DNA of 64,000 bases from Riemerella anatipestifer_E (GTDB taxonomy: Bacteria; Bacteroidota; Bacteroidia; Flavobacteriales; Weeksellaceae). The DNA is taken from assembly GCF_009932355.1 (NCBI RefSeq), contig NZ_LEKU01000025.1, forward strand, positions 39,578 through 103,577, written 5' to 3'. The translations under genes were made by a program, and so were the position numbers. The stretch's first letter is position 1, and each line of letters starts with the position of its first letter. A model generated the notes under the pieces. The model worked only from the letters and a program-made list of their open reading frames with translations, ran no database searches and was not told the origin of the DNA. Shown here in pieces: positions 8,491 through 17,795 of this stretch.

Positions 8491-9117
8491 ATGTTTTTCA
8501 ATTTTCATCACCATAACCTAACCAAATTTGGTATTTATAATCTTCCTAAAGAGAATTATTCATATCAAGATTATTTTTCTATAGGAATTCACCCAATGGA
8601 TATTACATCTGATTATGAAAAAACATTGCAAAACATAAAAATAATCGCACAAAATGAGAAATGTATCGCCATAGGAGAGTGCGGATTAGATGCATTAGTT
8701 CCCATTAATGAACATTTACAAGCCGAGGTTTTTAAACTTCATATAGAGTTAGCAAAAACTCTAAAGAAACCTCTAGTTATCCACTGTGTAAAACGGCATA
8801 ATGAAGTTGCTAGACTTTGTAAAAATCTAGGTATCCCTGTTATTTTCCACGGGTTTAATAAGAATAAAAATATTGCAAATATGCTTTTAGAAAAAGGTTT
8901 TTATCTTTCTTTTGGCACAGCTCTTTTTAAAAATTTATCTTTGCAAAATGTTTTTATAGAAACTCCCATAGAAAGGATTTTTTTAGAAACTGATGACTCT
9001 TCTGATAATATAGAGCAAGTTTATATGAAAGCTGCAGAGCTTAAACAGCTTTCTGTACAAAAACTTAAAAGTAAGATTGAAAACAACATTCTAAATGTTT
9101 TAAAATTAAATTTATGA
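8491..9117 (+). CDS. TatD family metal-dependent hydrolase (short form)
   Basis: A TIM-barrel hydrolase of the TatD DNase family with 208 residues, shorter than the usual 255-265. The metal-ligand positions are recognisable: the N-terminal HHH cluster (residues 6-8) replacing HxH, the Glu in IGECGLDAL, His in KPLVIHCVKRH, His in IFHGFNKN, and Asp in FLETDDSS. Family members are 3'-5' DNases or related phosphoesterases. It overlaps tcdA by 4 bp, forming an operon tatD-tcdA-rnpA. Short TatD proteins of this type are usual in flavobacteria, so no truncation is implied. Confidence 0.87.
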   Translation: MFFNFHHHNLTKFGIYNLPKENYSYQDYFSIGIHPMDITSDYEKTLQNIKIIAQNEKCIAIGECGLDALVPINEHLQAEVFKLHIELAKTLKKPLVIHCVKRHNEVARLCKNLGIPVIFHGFNKNKNIANMLLEKGFYLSFGTALFKNLSLQNVFIETPIERIFLETDDSSDNIEQVYMKAAELKQLSVQKLKSKIENNILNVLKLNL

Positions 9118-9842
9118 CAAATAACTGGCTGGAAAGGACAGAACTTTTAATAAAACAAGACGGGCTAAATAAACTACAAAACGCCAATATTTTGGTAGTA
9201 GGATTGGGCGGCGTAGGCTCTTTTGCTGCAGAATTTTTAGCAAGAGCTGGTGTAGGAAAAATGACGATAATAGATGGAGATACAGTAGATATTACCAACA
9301 TCAACAGGCAACTTCCAGCGTTACACTCTACCGTAAACCAGCCTAAGGTAGAATTGGTTTATGCGAGATTAAAAGACATCAATCCTAACTTAGACCTTAC
9401 AGCCATCAATGAGTTTCTCACTCCTGAACGAATGGAGTCCATTCTCACCAAAGAAAAGTTTGATTATGTTTTGGACTGCATTGATAGTGTTTCGCCAAAG
9501 CTTTCTCTTATCCTAGCTGCTAAAAGAAATAAAATAAAAATAGTGAGTGCTATGGGAGCTGGTGGCAAAACAGACCCTTCCAAAGTAATGGTGAGAGATA
9601 TTAGTAAAACCAATAACTGTTTTTTAGCCAAACAAATACGAAAAAGACTTCGTAAAGAGAAGATCAATAAAGGTATTAAGTGTGTATTCTCCACCGAATT
9701 ACAAAAAGAGGACAGCCTTAAAATGACTGATGGGTCTAATTTTAAAAAATCTTTTTATGGCACTATTAGCTTTATGCCAGCATTATTTGGTCTCCACGCA
9801 GCAGCTGAAGTTATCAATCACCTTACTAAAAAAGACGCATGA
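9114..9842 (+). CDS. tcdA: tRNA threonylcarbamoyladenosine dehydratase TcdA
   Basis: An E1-like (ThiF family) enzyme that uses ATP to cyclise the t6A modification at tRNA position 37 to ct6A. The Rossmann nucleotide loop VVGLGGVGSFAAEFLARAGV lies at about residues 28-47, followed by IIDGDTVDITNINRQLPAL with the conserved Asp, Asn and Arg. The variable middle with DCIDSVSPKLSL and the C-terminal YGTISFMPALFGLHAA are typical of TcdA rather than MoeB or ThiF, and no zinc-binding Cys pairs are seen. The length is 242 residues. It overlaps both neighbours by 4 bp. Confidence 0.9.
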   Translation: MTNNWLERTELLIKQDGLNKLQNANILVVGLGGVGSFAAEFLARAGVGKMTIIDGDTVDITNINRQLPALHSTVNQPKVELVYARLKDINPNLDLTAINEFLTPERMESILTKEKFDYVLDCIDSVSPKLSLILAAKRNKIKIVSAMGAGGKTDPSKVMVRDISKTNNCFLAKQIRKRLRKEKINKGIKCVFSTELQKEDSLKMTDGSNFKKSFYGTISFMPALFGLHAAAEVINHLTKKDA

Positions 9843-10180
9843 GTTACACCTACCCTAAATCTGAAAGATTAAAGTCTAAAAAAGATATTACCACTCTTTT
9901 TGAAAAAGGAAAATGGCAAACTTGTGGCAACATTAGACTTATTTTCACTAATGCGGAAACAAGTAAAATCGGAGTTTCTGTATCTAAACGCTATTTCAAA
10001 AAAGCTACCGACAGAAACAGAGTGAAAAGACTCCTGAGAGAATGCTATCGCCTAAACAAAGAGTTATTTCATCAAAAATTTGGAGTTACACCCCACGCTA
10101 TGATATTTTGGGTATCTGCAGAAATGCCTAAAAAATATCAGTTGGTAGAAGAAGATTTTATAAAACTTTGCAAAAAGTAA
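9839..10180 (+). CDS. rnpA: Ribonuclease P protein component
   Basis: The basic protein subunit of RNase P, which helps the catalytic RNA bind precursor tRNA. The 113-residue protein begins YPKSERLKSKKDITTLFEKG and carries the family signature, with ATDRNRVKRLLRECYR (about residues 59-74) as the RNR motif. In many bacteria rnpA lies between rpmH and yidC. Here, as in other flavobacteria, it follows tcdA with a 4-bp overlap. It is convergent with the next gene, the two stop codons being 13 bp apart. Confidence 0.94.
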   Translation: MSYTYPKSERLKSKKDITTLFEKGKWQTCGNIRLIFTNAETSKIGVSVSKRYFKKATDRNRVKRLLRECYRLNKELFHQKFGVTPHAMIFWVSAEMPKKYQLVEEDFIKLCKK

Positions 10181-10193
10181 TACTTAGAGAAAG

Positions 10194-11594
10194 CTAAGCT
10201 CTCCCGCCCATTCTCATTTGTTTAATTTTTTCTATTTTTTCTGCGTAAATATCAACCTTCTCTGGATATTTATTTTGCAATATACCATAAGCCTCAATAG
10301 CCTTAGTGTAAAGATGTTGTTCTACATAAAGCTGAGCTAAGGTTTCCGTCATTAGATGAGAAATATCATCACCTTTTTCTTTGATTACAAACTCTTTTTC
10401 TTCTTTAATAGGTGTGTGTTTATCTACCTTAGCAATACTAGGGTTAGTCTCTATAAACTTGTCTATAATTTGAGATTTTTTATCAACTTCAGAAATCGCC
10501 GTCCTATCTATTTTGAGCCAATTTTGCCAAGTATTGATGAAACTTGGGACATTACTTTCCTCAACCTCTGGTTGAGTTTCAGTAGCAATAACAGTATCTA
10601 TCGGAGCAGGAGTATCACTAAAAAACGACACATTTAAGGCTTGTCTTTCTTCGGATTCCTCTTCTAAATCTTCTGGAGTTTCTTCCTTTACTAAAGTTTT
10701 TGTATTATTATTTTCTACCAAAATAACTTCTTCTTTCACCTCCACCTTAGGTTCTTGAGATGGCTTTGGTTTACCTATCAATGCATCAGGCAAATGCGTT
10801 TCAATAGACATAGGCTTCCATTCTGAAGCTAAATTTTCTTCTGGTTGAGAACTGTCATTTAACTTATCTTCCATAGATTCTACTAAAACTTCCGTAGGAG
10901 TTTCCTCCTTTACAACAGGCTTTTGATCTTCTACTATGTTTTCTTTAGCCACTTCGCTTTTTATGTTGCTTTCAGTCTTCAATTCTGTTTCAGGAGTTTT
11001 AAATTTAATGTTTGGTAAAAATGCTTCCATTTCTTGAAAACTTAAACTTGTAGCCTCTTCCTCTTTGCTATCAGCCTCAAAAACTTCCTCTCTATCTACC
11101 TCTATTTTTTGAGTATTGACTTCTTCTACAATCCCTATTTTTTCATCATTCTGAACCTCATCAGTGATTGATGATTGCGACTCCATAGCTTCATCAAAAT
11201 CTACCACTTCTAACTCTTCCTCCTCTAAAACAATACCCATAGCCACAGGTACTTCCTCTGCGTTTTCAGATAAGACATTGGTCTCGCTTGGAGTTACCGC
11301 TTCTTCTATCTTCTCAACAGATTCTTCTTCAGAAACCAAAGATTGAACCTCCTCTACTTTTTTCGGTTTACCAAAAATCAACTGATATAATATCTTTTTA
11401 TCTGTGGTAAAAGCAGCTGTTTCTGACAAAACAGAATTATAATTCTCAGGAAAAAACTTATGAGTCCCCATCAACTTCAAAGCCCTTAGCGACTGTAGAT
11501 AAGGTTGATTTTTAAGCTCTTTATCTAGCAAAGCCACATCGTCTTTCTGAATAAGTTGAGGCTGTTTTATAAGTTCTAAAATTCTAGCATTCAT
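10194..11594 (-). CDS. Acidic low-complexity protein with C-terminal TPR-like segment
   Basis: A 466-residue protein of unknown function. The first 75 residues look like a folded helical domain (QPYLQSLRALKLMGTHKFFP and so on). About residues 80-370 are a low-complexity linker very rich in Glu, Val, Ser and Lys. The last 60 residues (LAQLYVEQHLYTKAIEAYGI and what follows) resemble a TPR unit. No signal peptide or membrane segment is seen, so it is probably cytoplasmic. It lies 4 bp after lptE and 25 bp or less from the rest of the minus-strand group, so it is likely cotranscribed. Flavobacterial genomes carry similar proteins next to lptE, without a known role. Confidence 0.75.
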   Translation of the reverse strand: MNARILELIKQPQLIQKDDVALLDKELKNQPYLQSLRALKLMGTHKFFPENYNSVLSETAAFTTDKKILYQLIFGKPKKVEEVQSLVSEEESVEKIEEAVTPSETNVLSENAEEVPVAMGIVLEEEELEVVDFDEAMESQSSITDEVQNDEKIGIVEEVNTQKIEVDREEVFEADSKEEEATSLSFQEMEAFLPNIKFKTPETELKTESNIKSEVAKENIVEDQKPVVKEETPTEVLVESMEDKLNDSSQPEENLASEWKPMSIETHLPDALIGKPKPSQEPKVEVKEEVILVENNNTKTLVKEETPEDLEEESEERQALNVSFFSDTPAPIDTVIATETQPEVEESNVPSFINTWQNWLKIDRTAISEVDKKSQIIDKFIETNPSIAKVDKHTPIKEEKEFVIKEKGDDISHLMTETLAQLYVEQHLYTKAIEAYGILQNKYPEKVDIYAEKIEKIKQMRMGGRA

Positions 11595-11598
11595 AATT

Positions 11599-12120
11599 TT
11601 ACCAGTTGGCTACTATGTCGTTAAATATCTTATTGATGATTCTCTCATTCACGATTTGAACCTGAGAACTTTCTATCTGAGTAATATCTAAATCACTATT
11701 GTAAACCGCTTCATCGGTATAGGTTCTATCAAAACTAAGCTGAGGGTCTATTTTATTTTCATACCTTACCTTAACACTAATTACTAGTTTGTTTTGAGCT
11801 GCTTGCATCACTCCACCTTGTGTGGACACTCCTGTAGATATCGTGGTTGGCTCGTTAAGGCGATAATCTACAATCTCTCCTTCTATCATCAAATCAGGGT
11901 TTTGAGTGGCTCCTTTAAGGGTTGTTCTCTGCAAAAACCTGTTTTGTAAAGCTATGGTAAACTGCTGACTTAACTCTGGATTTACCAAAGCTGCATTGTT
12001 AGGAAATGTTTTTATCTGTATTGTTTTCATCTCCGGTGTCAAAGAATTCCCCGTAAAGCTATAACAACTTGTTAGGAACAAGAAACTCAAAAATGAAAAT
12101 AATATTTTACTCAATCTCAT
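11599..12120 (-). CDS. lptE: LPS-assembly lipoprotein LptE
   Basis: The outer membrane lipoprotein that plugs and supports LptD during delivery of LPS to the cell surface. From the chosen start the protein opens MRLSKILFSFLSFLFLTSCY, a lipoprotein signal with the lipidated Cys at residue 19. An upstream ATG seven codons earlier would put extra residues before the signal and is less likely. The family features LTPEMKTIQIKTFPN and LMIEGEIVDYRL match Bacteroidota LptE proteins. The length is 173 residues. It lies 24 bp behind the sigma-54 activator gene and 4 bp before the TPR-like gene. Confidence 0.85.
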   Translation of the reverse strand: MRLSKILFSFLSFLFLTSCYSFTGNSLTPEMKTIQIKTFPNNAALVNPELSQQFTIALQNRFLQRTTLKGATQNPDLMIEGEIVDYRLNEPTTISTGVSTQGGVMQAAQNKLVISVKVRYENKIDPQLSFDRTYTDEAVYNSDLDITQIESSQVQIVNERIINKIFNDIVANW

Positions 12121-12144
12121 TTGATGATAGATGATATTCATAAT

Positions 12145-13419
12145 TTAGTCTTCTAAATCATATTGTTTAATCTTACGATAAAGCGTTCGTTGAGAAATAC
12201 CTAATGCTTCCGCCGCTTTATTTCGTCTTCCGTTATGCATTTCTAGTGCTTTTACAATAAGCTCTCGCTCATTGTTCTGCAAAGATAAAGATTCTGGCTT
12301 AGCTTCTTCTACCTCTATATCTTCAATTTCCACATCATCTTGCACAGGTGCTACCATACCAGACTCCATACCACTATTTTGATTTTCAAAATAAAGTAAA
12401 GACCCTGTATTAACCGCCGCCGTATCTGGTGTGTAAATTCTATTGATAAGACTTTTCTCGTGATGGCTAAAATCAGAATTCCCTCTATTTTTTATCAGCT
12501 CCGAAGTGAGTGATTTTAAATCATTGATATCGTTCCTCATATCAAAGAGTATTTTATACATAATCTCTCTCTCGGAACTAAAATCAGAACCCGAGCTACC
12601 CATTGTATTCTTCTGAACTAAAGCAGGCAATTTATTTTCTGTAGGAATATACTCCGCTAATCTTACAGCATCTATCTCTCTTTTTTGCTCTACCACCGTC
12701 ATCTGCTCTACCAAATTTCTCAACTGTCTCACATTCCCAGGGAAAGGATATTGTTCTAAATAGCTTATCGCATCATCAGTAAGTTTAAGTTCAGGCATAC
12801 GGTATTTTTCTGCAAAGTCAATCGCGAATTTTCTAAAAAGCAAATGGATATCTCCCTTGCGTTCTCTAAGTGGTGGCATATCTATCTGCACCGTATTCAG
12901 ACGGTAAAACAAATCCTCACGAAAACGCCCATCTTGGATTGCACTCAACATATTAACATTAGTGGCTGCCACAATACGCACATTGGTTTTCTGTATTTGG
13001 GAAGACCCTACCTTCATAAACTCTCCACTTTCTAATACACGCAACAGACGAACCTGTGTTTGTAAAGGTAACTCTCCTACCTCATCTAAAAAGATAGTTC
13101 CGCCGTCTGCCACTTCAAAATAGCCTTTTCGTGTGGAAGTTGCCCCTGTAAAAGCCCCTTTTTCGTGTCCAAAAAGCTCGGAATCTATAGTACCCTCTGG
13201 GATAGCCCCACAGTTTACGACGATATAAGGTTGATGCTTTCGGCGTGATTCGGCGTGAATGATTTTAGGGATAAACTCTTTACCAACCCCACTTTCTCCA
13301 ATCACCAAAACCGAAATATCCGTGGGTGCTACCTGTATGGCCTTTTCTAAAGCTCTATTGAGTACGGGATAGTTACCTATAATCCCAAATCTATTCTTTA
13401 TATTTTGTAGCTCTGACAT
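12145..13419 (-). CDS. Sigma-54-dependent transcriptional activator lacking a receiver domain
   Basis: A bacterial enhancer-binding protein of 424 residues. The AAA+ domain starts almost at the N-terminus (about residues 12-245), with Walker A GESGVGKE, the sigma-54 contact loop GAFTGAT, Walker B GGTIFLDEVGELPL and the arginine-rich RLNTVQIDMPPLRER. A low-complexity linker follows. The C-terminus is a Fis-type helix-turn-helix (GRRNKAAEALGISQRTLYRK). There is no N-terminal receiver, GAF or PAS domain, so its activity is probably set by amount or by a partner rather than by phosphorylation. It lies between miaB and lptE on the same strand. Confidence 0.93.
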   Translation of the reverse strand: MSELQNIKNRFGIIGNYPVLNRALEKAIQVAPTDISVLVIGESGVGKEFIPKIIHAESRRKHQPYIVVNCGAIPEGTIDSELFGHEKGAFTGATSTRKGYFEVADGGTIFLDEVGELPLQTQVRLLRVLESGEFMKVGSSQIQKTNVRIVAATNVNMLSAIQDGRFREDLFYRLNTVQIDMPPLRERKGDIHLLFRKFAIDFAEKYRMPELKLTDDAISYLEQYPFPGNVRQLRNLVEQMTVVEQKREIDAVRLAEYIPTENKLPALVQKNTMGSSGSDFSSEREIMYKILFDMRNDINDLKSLTSELIKNRGNSDFSHHEKSLINRIYTPDTAAVNTGSLLYFENQNSGMESGMVAPVQDDVEIEDIEVEEAKPESLSLQNNERELIVKALEMHNGRRNKAAEALGISQRTLYRKIKQYDLED

Positions 13420-13447
13420 CTTTGATAAAAATTAAAGGTTAAAAAAC

Positions 13448-14881
13448 TTAGTCCACTCTCCCCAAAAGTGTGCCTTGCGTATTATCATAGACAAAAACAG
13501 AAACTATGTCTCCTACCTTCTGCCCTTCTTTCTTATCAAACACACAAACCGCATTTTGGGAGTTTCTTCCTTTCCATTGGTTTTTATCCTTTTTACTTTC
13601 TCCTTCTATCAGGATTTCGTGATGACGCCCTACATAACCTTTCATTCTCTTTCTAGAAAGCTCTCCCTGCAAATCTATAACTTCCTGCAAACGGCGTTTT
13701 TTAACCTCCGCCGGGACATTGTCTTCCATTTTTTTATGAGCAGGCGTCCCTGGTCTTTCTGAATAAGCGAACATATAACCGTAATCATACTCCACCTCTT
13801 TCATAAGAGACAGGGTATCTTGATGGTCTTCTTCCGTTTCATTACAGAAGCCTACTATCATATCTTGAGAAAAAGCTACATCAGGCACTATTTTTCTTGC
13901 CTCTCTAATAAGCTCTAGATATTCTTCTCTAGTATGCTGTCTGTTCATTAGTTCTAGCATTTTGTTGCTTCCCGTCTGAACAGGCAAATGCACATACTTA
14001 CAAATATTAGGATACTGAGCCATTTTCCTAAACACCTCTAAACTCATATCTTGAGGGTTAGAAGTAGAAAATCTGATACGCATCTCTGGTACTGTCTTTG
14101 CGACCATCTCTAAGAGTTGAGAGAAGTCTACCGCTGTAGCTTTTTGCATCTCTGTGGCTTTATCAAAGTCTTTTTTAGGACCGCCACCGTACCAAAGGTA
14201 AGAATCTACATTCTGCCCTAGTAGAGTAATTTCCTTATAGCCGCTATCCCATAATTCTTGGCATTCTTTGATAATAGAATGTGGGTCTCTACTCCTTTCT
14301 CTTCCTCGAGTGAAAGGCACCACACAGAAGGTACACATATTATCGCAACCTCTAGTAATGGTTACAAAAGCCGTAACTCCATTGCCACCTAACCTCACAG
14401 GATTGATGTCGGCATAAGTCTCTTCCTTAGAAAGAATCACATTGATAGCATCTCTACCGTCTTCGGTTTCTTTAAGTAGATTAGGCAAATCCCTGTATGC
14501 GTCAGGACCAACTACCAAATCTACCAGTTGCTCCTCTTCTAAAAATTTGGTTTTAAGCCTTTCTGCCATACAGCCCAAAACCCCCACCGTAAGACTTGGT
14601 TTTTCTTTTTTCAAATTCTTGAATTGAGACAAACGCATTCTTACTGTTTGCTCTGCTTTTTCTCTGATAGAGCAAGTGTTAAGCAAAATTAAATCTGCTT
14701 CTTCTACCTTTAGAGTGGTATTGTAGCCTTCATCATTTAAAATAGAAGCCACGATTTCGCTATCAGAAAAATTCATTTGGCAACCATAACTTTCTAAAAA
14801 AAGTTTCTTAGAGTTACCTTCCTTTTCTGCTATGGCGTAAGCCTCTCCCTGACGACTTTCGTCTATATATTTCTCTTGCAT
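13448..14881 (-). CDS. miaB: tRNA-2-methylthio-N6-dimethylallyladenosine synthase MiaB
   Basis: A radical-SAM methylthiotransferase that converts i6A37 of tRNA to ms2i6A37. The N-terminal MTTase domain holds three cluster-binding Cys in ESYGCQMNFSDSE, LLNTCSIREKAEQT and GVLGCMAERL. The radical-SAM motif is TRGCDNMCTFCVVPFTRGRE, with the CxxxCxxC arrangement near residue 180. A TRAM domain forms the C-terminus. SIREKAEQ and the final GRRNSQNA-like region separate it from RimO, which is also present in this window. The length of 477 residues is normal. A -7 element lies about 50 bp upstream, so it probably heads a transcript running through the sigma-54 activator and lptE. Confidence 0.95.
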   Translation of the reverse strand: MQEKYIDESRQGEAYAIAEKEGNSKKLFLESYGCQMNFSDSEIVASILNDEGYNTTLKVEEADLILLNTCSIREKAEQTVRMRLSQFKNLKKEKPSLTVGVLGCMAERLKTKFLEEEQLVDLVVGPDAYRDLPNLLKETEDGRDAINVILSKEETYADINPVRLGGNGVTAFVTITRGCDNMCTFCVVPFTRGRERSRDPHSIIKECQELWDSGYKEITLLGQNVDSYLWYGGGPKKDFDKATEMQKATAVDFSQLLEMVAKTVPEMRIRFSTSNPQDMSLEVFRKMAQYPNICKYVHLPVQTGSNKMLELMNRQHTREEYLELIREARKIVPDVAFSQDMIVGFCNETEEDHQDTLSLMKEVEYDYGYMFAYSERPGTPAHKKMEDNVPAEVKKRRLQEVIDLQGELSRKRMKGYVGRHHEILIEGESKKDKNQWKGRNSQNAVCVFDKKEGQKVGDIVSVFVYDNTQGTLLGRVD

Positions 14882-14930
14882 AGTCTATTGTATTAACCAT
14901 TAAATATTACCCACAGGATAATCTAATCCG

Positions 14931-14938
14931 CAAATATA
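14931..14938 (-). promoter_or_regulatory. -7 promoter element of miaB
   Basis: The minus strand reads TATATTTG, matching TAnnTTTG, 49 bp before the miaB start codon. No clear -33 element was found. Confidence 0.5.
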
Positions 14939-15046
14939 CTAATTATTATGACAAAATGGCAGATAAAAACAGTCGTATCATAAGAAATACAACTCGGTTG
15001 CTTTCATACTGAAGACGACACTTTATTTTTTAACCCTTTTTCTAAG

Positions 15047-15841
15047 CTAATCTTTTACTTCAAGCTCTACCACATAGCCCTCGTGGGAACGGACATTCAT
15101 CACGCCACCATCTTCAAATGCTAAGTACTGCCCTTTAACTCCTTTTAAAACCCCTTGATATTCTTTTGTCTTACTTAAATTTATAGAAGTAATTTTTTCT
15201 AAGGGCGTATAAGGATACTTTAAACTATAAAGTTCAGACTCTACCACAAACTTTTGACTTTCTTTTGGGAATAAATCAACTACTTCCTCTCTTAACGCAA
15301 ACAAATCCACTTCGCTAGTCCCATCATCAGAGAGCATTTTTCGCCAGTTGGTTTTATCGGATAAATGGTTTTTAAGAGCCACTTCTATAACTCCTGCTTC
15401 GTAGCGGTTTTTGGCCTTCGCTATGGGAAGAGCCTTTGTTGCTCCTTGGTCTATCCATCTAGTAGGCACTTGTGTTTGTCTGGTAACCCCAACTTTAACC
15501 TCCCCCGTATAAGCCAAATAAACCAAATGAGGTTGTAGCTGTATTTTCCGTTCCACTTCTATATCTCTTTCTTCTATATCTAGGTGGGCTTTAGAAAGTT
15601 CGGGCTTTAGGATAGTTTCACTAGCGTAAGGGCTTTCGAAAAAGCATTTTTTACAAAACCCCATTTGATACACAGGCTCATCACTTCCACATTCCACACA
15701 CTGAAATCCTATATGCTTTATACTCAGCCTGCGGTTAAATAAAGCGTTGATGTGCAGTAAATCATTAGATAGATTAAGGTAATATTGGATAGGTTCTGCC
15801 AACTGTGCAGACATCTTGAGTACTTGCCCTGTAAATAACAT
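15047..15841 (-). CDS. DUF2797 protein with zinc-ribbon-like and GIY-YIG-like segments
   Basis: A 264-residue protein of unknown function from the chosen start (MLFTGQVLKMSAQLAEPI), 16 codons inside the longest frame. Four Cys in the pattern CVECG...GFCKKC (about residues 47-66) suggest a zinc ribbon. A later stretch, HLVYLAYTGEVKVGVTRQTQ, then TRWIDQGA and NRYEAGVIE, has the spacing of a GIY-YIG nuclease core (VYL, KVGVT, Arg, Glu). This resemblance is by eye only. The family is widespread in Bacteroidota and is not characterised to my knowledge. It is divergent from the DUF4153 gene, with 117 bp between the starts. Confidence 0.8.
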   Translation of the reverse strand: MLFTGQVLKMSAQLAEPIQYYLNLSNDLLHINALFNRRLSIKHIGFQCVECGSDEPVYQMGFCKKCFFESPYASETILKPELSKAHLDIEERDIEVERKIQLQPHLVYLAYTGEVKVGVTRQTQVPTRWIDQGATKALPIAKAKNRYEAGVIEVALKNHLSDKTNWRKMLSDDGTSEVDLFALREEVVDLFPKESQKFVVESELYSLKYPYTPLEKITSINLSKTKEYQGVLKGVKGQYLAFEDGGVMNVRSHEGYVVELEVKD

Positions 15842-15958
15842 CTTCTGTGAATTTTCCTCAAAAATACAGATTAAATTCGTCAGTAACAAACCTGTGAATT
15901 ATCAGACTTTGCCATTACAAACAAAAACAATACATTTGTTATCTAATTTAATCTAATT

Positions 15959-17713
15959 ATGAAACTACTTAATAACGCTCTCAAAAATTTAAAGAAAGTA
16001 GTTGCCAACTACCCAATGGTACTACTTTCGGCACTCATTTCTTATATTGCCATCGTTACAACTACTATATGGGATACAAAGTCCGATTTTGTTTATAATA
16101 TGACGGTTATTGCCTTTGTTTCTGCCACGGGGATAGGCTTATTCTTTTCTATAAAAAAGCTAAGTGATGTTATCGGTAAAAAGTGGATTCTTAATATCTT
16201 GGGCGTAGTGCTATTAGTGGGATATTACGCTATTTTCCCCAATGGTGAAAACAAATTCAGCTCTCAGTTTGAGACCTTTAAATTTATAGTTATTATTGTG
16301 GCCGCAATTATCCATTTATTTATTTCGGTAGCTCCTTTTTTACCAAAGGTTAAAAATGAATACTCCTTTTGGAACTATAACAAAAATTTGTTTGTTAACT
16401 TCATACTGTCCTCTATTTTTAGTGGTGTTCTAGCGGCTGGAATTCTTTCAGCCATCAGTATTTTTAATAGTTTATTTGGCATCAATGATAATTACAAAAT
16501 ATATCCTATCTTATTTTCTGGCATATCCATTTTTGGGAATACCATTATTTTCCTTCTTTTTGAAGAAAGAAGCAGAGAAGAAGAACGCACTAGTACTGTA
16601 ACAGAGTTCCCTATCGCACTCAAATTCTTTACCCAATACATACTTATTCCACTTCTGTTCATCTATTTAGTGATTATGTACCTGTATGCTGCCAAGATTA
16701 TTTTCTTATGGGAACTCCCTAAAGGCTTGGTATCTATCACTGTGATTAGCTATTCTTTGGTAGGGATATTCGCATTGCTTTTGGTACATCCACTAAAAAA
16801 TGAAAACAGTAAATCTTGGGTTAAATGGTTCTCCAAAATATTTTACTTCTCGCTTGTACCAATGTTAGTATTGCTATTTGTAGCGATTTTCACTCGTTTG
16901 TTCGATTATGGAGTTACCGAATCTAGATATTTTGTCCTTTTAATGGCTGTATGGATTACCTTATGCACCTTTTATTTCATTTTTAGAAAGAAGACTTCCA
17001 TATCGTTCATTCCTAAAAGTTTGATGGCATTTTTAATCTTTGCGTTAATTTTCCCTTACTTCAATGTATTTTCGGTAGCTAAAAGAAGTCAACTAAACCG
17101 TTTACATCAGGTATTGTCCGAAAACGGACTGCTCGTAAATGGCAAAATCAATTTTAATAAAGTGATAAAGCGTTCTGTTCTTTATGAAATTAGTGATGCA
17201 GGAAGGTACTTAATTAACCGAAATGCAAAAGATGAACTAGCACAATACCTTGATGAAAAACATATTAAAAACCTAAACAAAGAGTTCCCTTCTTTTGTAG
17301 AATATGACGACTTCACCACTATAAATGATGAAACAGGAAGCATTACTGAAAGAGGTAGTGAATATAAATATTTCAGTTTAACAGCTAGAACACAAGCAAT
17401 ACCTTTTGATGGTAAGGGTTGGATTCTAAGTACTGAATATGGCAATAATACCGAACTAACAATAGAAAACAAACTATTAAAAATAATAAATAGCAGCCTA
17501 CTTATAAGCCTAGATGATAAAGAGGTAAGTTTTGCACTAGATATTACTGAGTTTGCTAAAAACACTCCTTCAGGCGAAGTAGAAGAAATGGCGTTCACAA
17601 AAAACCTTGAGGGCTACCGCATAACGATATACATTAACCGTATTGATTATAATGTTGAAAAAGAAGAAGTAACCTATGCAAATATAGAGCTTATTACAAT
17701 TCAAAAACTTTAA
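15959..17713 (+). CDS. DUF4153 integral membrane protein
   Basis: A 584-residue protein with about ten predicted membrane segments in the first 370 residues, for example VLLSALISYIAIVTTTIWD, WILNILGVVLLVGYYAIF and FAIFLICALIFPYFNVFSV-like stretches. It ends in a soluble domain of about 200 residues that begins near AKRSQLNRL and is rich in beta-type sequence. This plan matches DUF4153 proteins of Bacteroidota, whose function is unknown. The soluble part would face one side of the inner membrane. It stands alone, with 108 bp to the next gene, and shows no sign of damage. Confidence 0.8.
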   Translation: MKLLNNALKNLKKVVANYPMVLLSALISYIAIVTTTIWDTKSDFVYNMTVIAFVSATGIGLFFSIKKLSDVIGKKWILNILGVVLLVGYYAIFPNGENKFSSQFETFKFIVIIVAAIIHLFISVAPFLPKVKNEYSFWNYNKNLFVNFILSSIFSGVLAAGILSAISIFNSLFGINDNYKIYPILFSGISIFGNTIIFLLFEERSREEERTSTVTEFPIALKFFTQYILIPLLFIYLVIMYLYAAKIIFLWELPKGLVSITVISYSLVGIFALLLVHPLKNENSKSWVKWFSKIFYFSLVPMLVLLFVAIFTRLFDYGVTESRYFVLLMAVWITLCTFYFIFRKKTSISFIPKSLMAFLIFALIFPYFNVFSVAKRSQLNRLHQVLSENGLLVNGKINFNKVIKRSVLYEISDAGRYLINRNAKDELAQYLDEKHIKNLNKEFPSFVEYDDFTTINDETGSITERGSEYKYFSLTARTQAIPFDGKGWILSTEYGNNTELTIENKLLKIINSSLLISLDDKEVSFALDITEFAKNTPSGEVEEMAFTKNLEGYRITIYINRIDYNVEKEEVTYANIELITIQKL

Positions 17714-17795
17714 AGTAAATATAACATAGTAGTTGTACCGTTAAATACTTTATTATACGAAGTATTGCTAAAGACTATTTTACTTTAAATTTTCT

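Noticed and set aside
17750..17770. AATACTT/AAGTATT inverted repeat as a terminator after the DUF4153 gene
   Set aside because: The stem is AT-only and not followed by a T run. It could equally be an operator, so no firm call is made.
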